From NCBI GenBank assembly GCA_030789695.1, contig CM061139.1, forward strand, positions 105,126,837 to 105,190,836: a stretch of DNA of 64,000 bases, read 5' to 3'. The position numbers and the translations under genes were made by a program. This DNA is from Scilla litardierei. Its lineage: Eukaryota > Streptophyta > Magnoliopsida > Asparagales > Asparagaceae. Below the pieces are notes generated by a model. That model was not told the DNA's origin. It ran no database searches and worked only from the letters and a program-made list of their open reading frames with translations. Positions 57,861 to 64,000 of the stretch are shown piece after piece (within the stretch, counting starts at the first letter, position 1; each line of letters begins with the position of its first letter).

Positions 57861-58165
57861 CTGTCCAGCTTGAGAAGACACAATGGCGACCGACCCCGCA
57901 AGCCCAGTCTCCTTGGTCCTCCTCTTCATGAGATGGAACGTCCCCATCACATTGACCTCCATCATGAACCTCACATCGTCCAGATCCTGCGTCTCGAGCT
58001 CGTGCGACCAGAACACCCCCTGATTACACACCAGATCGTCTCCCGGGCCTCCTCGAGCTTGGGGCGACTGCAGGCGAGGATGGAGACCCTGGCCCCCTCG
58101 GCCGTCGCCTGGCGCGCTATGGCAAGGCCGATGCCGCTGGACCCGTCGGTGAAGAAAATTATTGC
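57861..58165 (-). pseudogene. Captured 3-ketodihydrosphingosine-reductase-like SDR fragment
   Basis: Minus strand: FTDGSSGIGLAIARQATAEGA and VSILACSRPKLEEARETI (NADPH-binding fold) in one frame, then, after an internal deletion near 58030-58045, VCNQGVFWSHELETQDLDDV and VNVMGTFHLMKRRTKETG to VSSQAGQ in another. The order and wording match plant TSC10/KDSR, which reduces 3-ketosphinganine in sphingolipid synthesis. The piece ends in a good splice donor (GACAG|GTGAG at 57861/57860), so it derives from genomic DNA, not a processed mRNA. The catalytic Tyr-x-x-x-Lys exon is absent. Non-functional. Confidence 0.75.
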
Positions 58166-58429
58166 GGGGGTGCAGGATCAAAGCTGCTCCTCTTCTCCGA
58201 CCATGCCGCCACAGCTTGATCCTGCACCCACAGCTGAGTGATGGGGGGATTGTAAATGTTTTAGGGTTAGTATTTCTGGAGTTGGGATTTTGATCCATAT
58301 GAGAAAGGAGCATCTCGAGGGAAAATTATTGCGGGTGTGATCTTTTTTAGAAATGAATTATTACGGTGGCTCGCAGATCAATGAGGCTTTCATTCCCCCA
58401 GCGCATGCCTCTTCGCGTGAAGAGAGAGA
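58166..58429. other. Spacer before right-hand Athila relative
   Basis: It includes a repeated GATCCTGCACCC near 58170-58220, linked to the SDR fragment. No gene. The last bases, AGAGA (58425-58429), may be the target duplication of the LTR element; its partner lies beyond the window. Confidence 0.5.
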
Positions 58430-60492
58430 TGGTGGGCTCCGAAAGGGTGCTCTCTCTCAAGTGCAAGAGTCCGTACAAGTAGTAAAATCTGGGAGTCCAG
58501 ATGTCGAATCCACGGGAAGAAATCTTTTGCAACCATAATTCAAATCAAATAGAAAGCCTACGAAAAGAAACTAACCACTTCAATGGTGATGGTGATGATG
58601 GTGTGGTGAACACGTGAACAATATGAACGAGGAAAATCGTGTAAGAAAAAATATCTATAAAAAGTATGCACATTGTATGGGTTCGTTAGGATCAATGATT
58701 CGTATTAATTTGGTTGACAAGTATAACGCAATGAATTCTCCTTTTGGGAGCAATTCACCGGAAAATACCCAATATAACTCAATGAATTCTCCTTTTGGGA
58801 GCAATTCATCGGAAGATGCCCTTTTGGGGGTTCAAGAAAAATATTCAATAAGATCGTCGCTAAAGTTATAATACGATATGAAACTCTCTTTTGGAGAGAT
58901 CAAAACTACGATATGAAACTCCCTTTTGGGGAGATCAAAACTCACCCTTTTGGGGCGATCATCAACTCAATCACTTCTTTTGGAAGATGAAAGAGACGAT
59001 TTACGAACAAAAGATTACAATTTTAACGACGTTTAACGTTTTAGCACAAGGAATTCAACCAAATAAACACAAATCACATCCCCTAACTATTCCATACCAT
59101 GCACAATTAAGAATTAGCTACTCATAATGCAAGAATAAACTAGTTTCATAGCCAAATACATTGATCTAATAGCAAAATACGATGAAAAACACTAAAATAC
59201 GAGGTAAAAGTTTAGGAATTCATCACCAAATCTCCAAGTTTCGACTTCAAACTCTTTGGAAATAATAAAATAAGCCTCTGGAATTTTACAGAATTTTTCA
59301 GAGGGGAAATACGGCTCCTAGAGCCTCCAATACGCCCAAAATACGCCCCAATCTGCTTGTATATGCCCAAAAAACCCTAAAATACCTTATATACGCTCAT
59401 TGCGGGTTTAGTATGTGTTAACGGGTCTAAACCCGCACCAATATCGCGCCCAAACGCATCCGATCCATTGATCTTGATCGGATCAAATAATGGCCGCACG
59501 ATCAAGCGGGATCTGACCACGCTTCGACACGTGTCCAGCTTCGCGGGTCCACAAGCCAGCGCCCGTTAACAACTCCGAGCTCAGCTTGAAAATAATCTGG
59601 GCCGTCAGATCGTAGAACGGACGATGCAGATGGAGCCACGTCGACGTATCTCCGAGCGCTGCTCGTATTCCCCCTGACCGTCGGATCGATCAGCGGACGG
59701 TCGAGATCGTTATCCACGTCGTTCGCTTCATCTCAAACGCGGGAGTGCTCTCCGCCGTTAGATCACGATCGGGCGCTTCACCTTGTGCCACGTCGCTCGA
59801 TTATCTGCTGTGATCCGCGTTCAAGCGGGCGAGCGGTACGCCGTTCGATCGAGATTCAACCGCCCAGAAGATGCCACGTCGCCCCGCGAATTGATACTGC
59901 GCCGATTTGATCAGCGCCGTTGGATTAAGATCGAGCGGTTGAGCATGTCCCATGTCGCCCGCTAATTTCCCGCGCTCTTGGACCGTTGGATCAAGATCTG
60001 ACGAGCGATATAAGGCCACGTCGCCCGCTGCGTTTGAATTCGAATCGGAATCTCCGAGACCGTTGGATCTCAATCGTGCGGCCACGATTGCGCCACGTCG
60101 CCCGTTATTCAGCTGCCGTCGGATAAAGCGGGAGACGCTGAGATGCGGCCACGTGTCCTTTAAGATTCGTGCGGCGACCGTATTTTCGTATTTTCGTGCG
60201 TATTTCTCCATTTAAATGGTATTCTGCATTCAAAAATTCATAGTAATTAGCACAGATCTCAAAAAAATACAAATAAATAGTCGTTGGAATCGTGAGATCG
60301 AGACCAAGCTAGGAAAAATATAAAAAGTGCAGAAATACTTTGTTAATTTCTGTTTTGTGCTCAAATAAGGTGTTTTCTCTAATAAATAAATATGTAGAAA
60401 ATACGTATGAATTAGAGAACAATGTAGCATCACATGAGCACAAAATAGGGCTAAATGGGGGGTTAAATATGTAATATTGAACCCGAATCACA
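58430..60492 (-). repeat. 3' LTR of right-hand Athila relative
   Basis: 2,063 bases, minus-strand TGTGATTCGGG to GAGCCCACCA. U3 has many GCCACGTCGCCCGC boxes alternating with GACCGTTGGAT half-palindromes (59600-60140). TATA box CTTATATAAGG-type at 59393-59385. Confidence 0.9.
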
Positions 60493-60501
60493 CCCCCCAA
60501 C
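60493..60501 (-). promoter_or_regulatory. Polypurine tract of right-hand Athila relative
   Basis: Minus-strand TAGTTGGGGGG before the LTR, with TAGAGACTAGCAAA upstream as in elements A and B. Confidence 0.8.
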
Positions 60502-61658
60502 TAGCGATTTGCTAGTCTCTAGCAAAAAATAGCGATTAATACGGATGAGAAATAAAACAATAAGTTCTTTCAAATTGCTCATGGCATGGCTCAATAATAC
60601 GCATTCTAACATGATCTTGACCATCAATATACACATCCATGAACAAAATCAATCACATGATATTTTCTCTAATTTAGTATGAATAAATAACATGCAAGCA
60701 TCGTTTTACGCAAGCGAAAGTATAACACGTCGTTATATTCCAGTTTTCTTGTTTCCAAGGAATTGGCCTATCAAAATAATCATTTAAGACATGGGTATTG
60801 AAGTTGCTTAGTATATTCACCATTTCTTTTCTTTTATTCGTTCCGCGTAACGCGCATCAAGCAACATTCGCAGAAAAAAGTATAACTTGGATCGCTCCAT
60901 CAAATGAGTGAGGTTCCGGTCAATGGCTCCCAAATCAGACGATAATATGGCATTAGGCCAAAAAGGAACCCTCAGACTGTATTACTCGAGCCAACCAAGT
61001 TATTTATTAGTGACATACTTATTCGTTCATTTTTCTTCATTCATTTATTCATTCATTTCTTTTTTCTTTGTAAGCAACTCAACACCCATATTTTCGAACA
61101 TAAACATTAATAACCATGGCCACATTCCTCTTCAACTTGAAAACATTTCTAATAAATCGTGTATACTTAAGCTTTTTCATCACATTAGCATGCATGAAAT
61201 AAATTCAAACTATTTCGAGATATTAATCATGGAAATTGAAAATTTTCATGAATAGCATATTAACGGTAATTCCATGAAGGAAAAATAATTTAATCAAGCC
61301 ATAAACAATTTTTAGAACTCAATTAATGCGTAATCATCCGTATTTGAGGCATATGAAGGAGTTTTAAAATGATGAGATTTGGTGATTTATTCTTAAAAAA
61401 AATCCTAAGGGCTCATACACACACCCCCAACTAAAGATGGACATTGTCCTCAATGTCGAAAGGTGCACGAGTTTATTCAAGCCAGCAACCTAGAAAGCAT
61501 ATAAAAATCTACACTACTGGAAAGAACACACCGTGATCAAATGGCGGATCCTGAATCTTTAATGGTGGAGGAAGTTGTTCAATTTGCTCATTGCGCTTCT
61601 CTGCGATTATTCTTCCTCCAAAAACTAATTTGGACCCCAGCAACACAACTCCAAGCAT
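60502..61658 (-). other. 3' UTR of right-hand Athila relative
   Basis: Non-coding. It holds the conserved block (60843-61018) and, at 61424-61455, the second purine tract with the adjacent CATTGAGGACAATGT block. Confidence 0.8.
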
Positions 61659-62630
61659 CTATATAAGCTGTTTGCCAATGTCCTGCGAGAGATGAGTTAT
61701 GTCAGTCCAAATTATTTTAAAATTATTCACAATGAAAGTATTCCAAATGTAGTCATCAAAATAAGTGAAAGAAATTAAAGCAAGTTGACGACTACTCCCT
61801 GAAAGATATGCACTACTCTCGGTATGATGCTCGATCGTTGGGGAGAGGGGTAAATGATTTTGGGACAAAACTAGAGGAGGGCTTGGTTCTGAATCCATGG
61901 CGATAATCTCAAAACCCTTGTCTCTAGCTGTCTCCTCCTCTCGTTCATCCAAAATTGCTAGCTCGTCCTCTCTTTTGCACACACTTTCTGCCATGTGTAT
62001 ATTTATATTCGTGTCCTCAACGTGACATGGCTCGCTCGATATACCTGTAATAGAAGATGAACTCGTATTAGATTCTTTAAGTTGAATATCAAAAGAATTA
62101 TTTTCTTCTAAGCAAGCGGCAATCAAATTAAGATTTTCTAAGGATTTCTGAATCTGCCGACTCCGAGCAAGGAAATTCTCTTGGAATTGATGGGATGTGG
62201 CCTCCTGTTTCTGAATAATCAGGTAAGCGTCCTCTTTCAAGGATTGTAAAGGTACGTCTACGCTTTGCTCTTCTTGATCAAGGCACGAAGGCTCCGTTGA
62301 ATCGCTCTCTGACGTCTCTTCCCCGGTTTCATCATTTTCTTGCAGAGACTCCATGTATTCCCACGCCTCTGTCGGCGTCATGTCTCCCAATAATTCCTGC
62401 AGCTGTGGTTGTAGTCCATCTAGCAAGGACGCCATAAGCTCTTCATTTGTGTACCCATGCTGCGGATAGCTCGATATAATGTCTGTGAACCTCCTCCAGG
62501 TCTGAAAGAAATTTTCACAGTCAGTTTGATTAAAGTTAACAATTTTGAGCTTCTCCATTCTATGTTTGTGTGCATTAGCATACCTTGCATCATATAGATT
62601 GTTTGTGCAATAGAAGTTCATATATTCCAT
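61659..62630 (-). CDS. Gag-like ORF of the non-autonomous Athila relative
   Basis: 323 codons, uninterrupted, from ATG 62630, about 110 nt after the PBS. Residues about 25-110 (MEKLKIVNFNQTDCENFFQTWRRFTDIIS, YPQHGYTNEELMASLLDGLQPQLQELL, TPTEAWEYMESLQEN) match the middle of the Athila Gag domain seen at 28540-28800. The rest is acidic and Ser/Glu/Gln-rich with coiled-coil-like stretches. There is no zinc knuckle and no pol follows. The frame has stayed open although element copies differ by a few percent. It may join Gag shells made by a full Athila partner; that is inference. Function not established. Confidence 0.75.
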   Translation of the reverse strand: MEYMNFYCTNNLYDARYANAHKHRMEKLKIVNFNQTDCENFFQTWRRFTDIISSYPQHGYTNEELMASLLDGLQPQLQELLGDMTPTEAWEYMESLQENDETGEETSESDSTEPSCLDQEEQSVDVPLQSLKEDAYLIIQKQEATSHQFQENFLARSRQIQKSLENLNLIAACLEENNSFDIQLKESNTSSSSITGISSEPCHVEDTNINIHMAESVCKREDELAILDEREEETARDKGFEIIAMDSEPSPPLVLSQNHLPLSPTIEHHTESSAYLSGSSRQLALISFTYFDDYIWNTFIVNNFKIIWTDITHLSQDIGKQLI

Positions 62631-62737
62631 TTTTAAAAATTAAAATAAAATAATAAAAAAAAGTTTATGTACAGTAAAGTGGAAAGATCTCACCGAAGGT
62701 CCTCTAAATGAAATAAACCGTAGTCACAAACCATTCC

Positions 62738-62755
62738 TCCCCGGCAACGGCGCCA
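62738..62755 (-). promoter_or_regulatory. PBS of right-hand Athila relative, tRNA-Asp type
   Basis: Minus-strand TGGCGCCGTTGCCGGGGA, the exact Athila form, six bases from the LTR end. Confidence 0.9.
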
Positions 62756-62761
62756 AAAACT

Positions 62762-64000
62762 TGGTGGGCTCCGAAAGGGTGCTCTCTCTCAAGTGCAAGA
62801 GTCCGTACAAGTAGTAAAATCTGGGAGTCCAGATGTCGAATCCACGGGAAGAAATCTTTTGCAACCACAATTCAAATCAAATAGAAAGCCTACGAAAAGA
62901 AACTAACCACTTCAATGGTGATGGTGATGATGGTGTGGTGAACACGTGAACAATATGAACGAGGAAAATCGTGTAAGAAAAAATATCTATAAAAAGTATG
63001 CACATGGTATGGGTTCGTTAGGATCAATGATTCGTATTAATTTGGTTGACAAGTATAACGCAATGAATTCTCCTTTTGGGAGCAATTCACCGGAAAATAC
63101 CCAATATAACTCAATGAATTCTCCTTTTGAGAGCAATTCATCGGAAGATGCCCTTTTGGGGGTTCAAGAAAAATATTCAATAAGATCATCGCTAAAGTTA
63201 TAATACGATATGAAACTCTCTTTTGGAGAGATCAAAACTACGGTATGAAACTCCCTTTTGGGGAGATCAAAACTCACCCTTTTGGGGCGATCATCAACTC
63301 AATCACTTCTTTTGGAAGATGAAAGAGACGATTTACGAACAAAAGATTACAATTTTAACGACGTTTAACGTTTTAGCACAAGGAATTCAACCAAATAAAC
63401 ACAAATCACATCCCCTAACTATGCCATACCATGCACAATTAAGAATTAGCTACTCATAATGCAAGAATAAACTAGTTTCATAGCCAAATACATTGATCTA
63501 ATAGCAAAATACGATGAAAAACACTAAAATACAAGGTAAAAGTTTAGGAATTCATCACCAAATCTCCAAGTTTCGACTTCAAACTCTCTGGAAATAATAA
63601 AATAAGCCTCTGGAATTTTACAGAATTTTTCAGAGGGGAAATACGGCTCCTAGAGCCTCCAATACGCCCAAAATACGCCCCAATCTGCTTGTATATGCCC
63701 AAAAAACCCTAAAATACCTTATATACGCTCATTGCGGGTTTAGTATGTGTTAACGGGTCTAAACCCGCACCAATATCGTGCCCAAATGCATCCGATCCGT
63801 TGATCTCGATCGGACCAAATAATGGCTGCACGATCAAGCGAGATCTGACCACGCTTCGACACGTGTCCAGCTTCGCGGGTCCACAAGCCAGCGCTCGTTA
63901 ACAACTCCGAGCTCAGCTTGAATATAATATGGGCCGTCAGATCATAGAACGGATGATGCAGATGGAGCCACGTCGACGTATCTCCGAGCGCTACTCGTAT
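62762..64000 (-). repeat. 5' LTR of right-hand Athila relative (partial)
   Basis: Matches 58430-59668 with about 22 substitutions. It continues beyond the window. TATA box at 63725-63717. Confidence 0.9.

Larger units (their letters stand above)
58430..64000 (-). mobile_element. Non-autonomous Athila relative (5' LTR cut by window end)
   Basis: Minus strand: 5' LTR 62762 to beyond 64000, PBS 62755-62738, Gag-like ORF 62630-61659, an upstream purine tract near 61432-61424, 3' UTR with the conserved Athila block (61018-60843), PPT 60501-60493, 3' LTR 60492-58430. The interior is 2.27 kb and has no protease, RT or integrase. The LTRs differ by about 1.8% over the 1.24 kb that can be compared. 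Confidence 0.88.

Noticed and set aside
58425..58429. AGAGA as proven target duplication of the right-hand Athila relative
   Set aside because: The other flank lies outside the window, and AGAGA falls in a GA repeat, so it cannot be confirmed.
1..64000. tRNA or rRNA genes
   Set aside because: Only primer-binding-site matches to tRNA 3' ends were seen; no cloverleaf or rRNA sequence was recognised by reading.

Overview
This window is plant nuclear heterochromatin-type DNA: nested LTR retrotransposons, one probable Helitron with captured host-gene scraps, and no intact host gene. The lineages recognised (Athila, Tat and Tekay-type Ty3/gypsy; a Sirevirus-type Ty1/copia) occur in flowering plants. 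Nothing seen fixes the species, or whether it is a monocot or a eudicot.

Left part (1-31.6 kb). The window opens inside the reverse transcriptase of a decayed Athila element (A). Its 3' LTR starts at 3992 and is split at 4791/26966 by a 22.2-kb Sirevirus-like copia element (4792-26960, TSD GTTTG). That copia element is itself split by a 9.76-kb Tekay-type chromovirus on the minus strand (15065-24820, TSD CTTTT). Where the Athila LTR resumes it ends at 27941 and runs straight into a PBS and gag of a second Athila copy (B), so two Athila units share one LTR. B has lost pol and carries an LTR-tail fragment instead. Its own 3' LTR (30886 on) is truncated near 31.6 kb. LTR divergence agrees with the nesting order: Tekay about 0.5%, copia about 1.5% (hand counts).

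Middle part (31.6-50.6 kb). First comes a Tat-type 3' end with an antisense Transposase_28-like ORF and LTR. Next is a badly decayed Tekay relative (34445-48428, minus) whose 3' LTR holds a non-autonomous element (35275-41664, TSD CTAAC) with a coding-free, (TATACA)-rich interior. A Tat-type LTR with PBS (48746-49517) and the end of another member of that non-autonomous family (to about 50608) follow.

Right part (50.6-64 kb). A Helitron-like 3' terminus (CTAG plus hairpin, minus strand) begins a stretch with a minisatellite, a tandem duplication and pieces of at least three host genes: a U-box-type receptor-like cytoplasmic kinase, an LRR receptor and a 3-ketodihydrosphingosine-reductase-like SDR. 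At 58430 a non-autonomous Athila relative on the minus strand begins. It has an open 323-codon Gag-like frame, and its 5' LTR runs off the window.

Most notable signals. (1) The Sirevirus LTR, a region inside the same Sirevirus, and the unrelated Tekay LTR share the same array of AGTCGGTC/GACCGACT palindromes just upstream of the TATA box, with 33 nt identical in the sense orientation of both; this looks like exchange of a promoter module between superfamilies. (2) Both Tekay relatives carry two short GT-AG introns at the same places, one between gag and protease and one inside integrase. Removing them from the young copy gives one uninterrupted 1,484-codon Gag-Pol frame. (3) The Tekay-type elements and the simple-sequence family share a PBS that appears to match tRNA-Ile(AAU).
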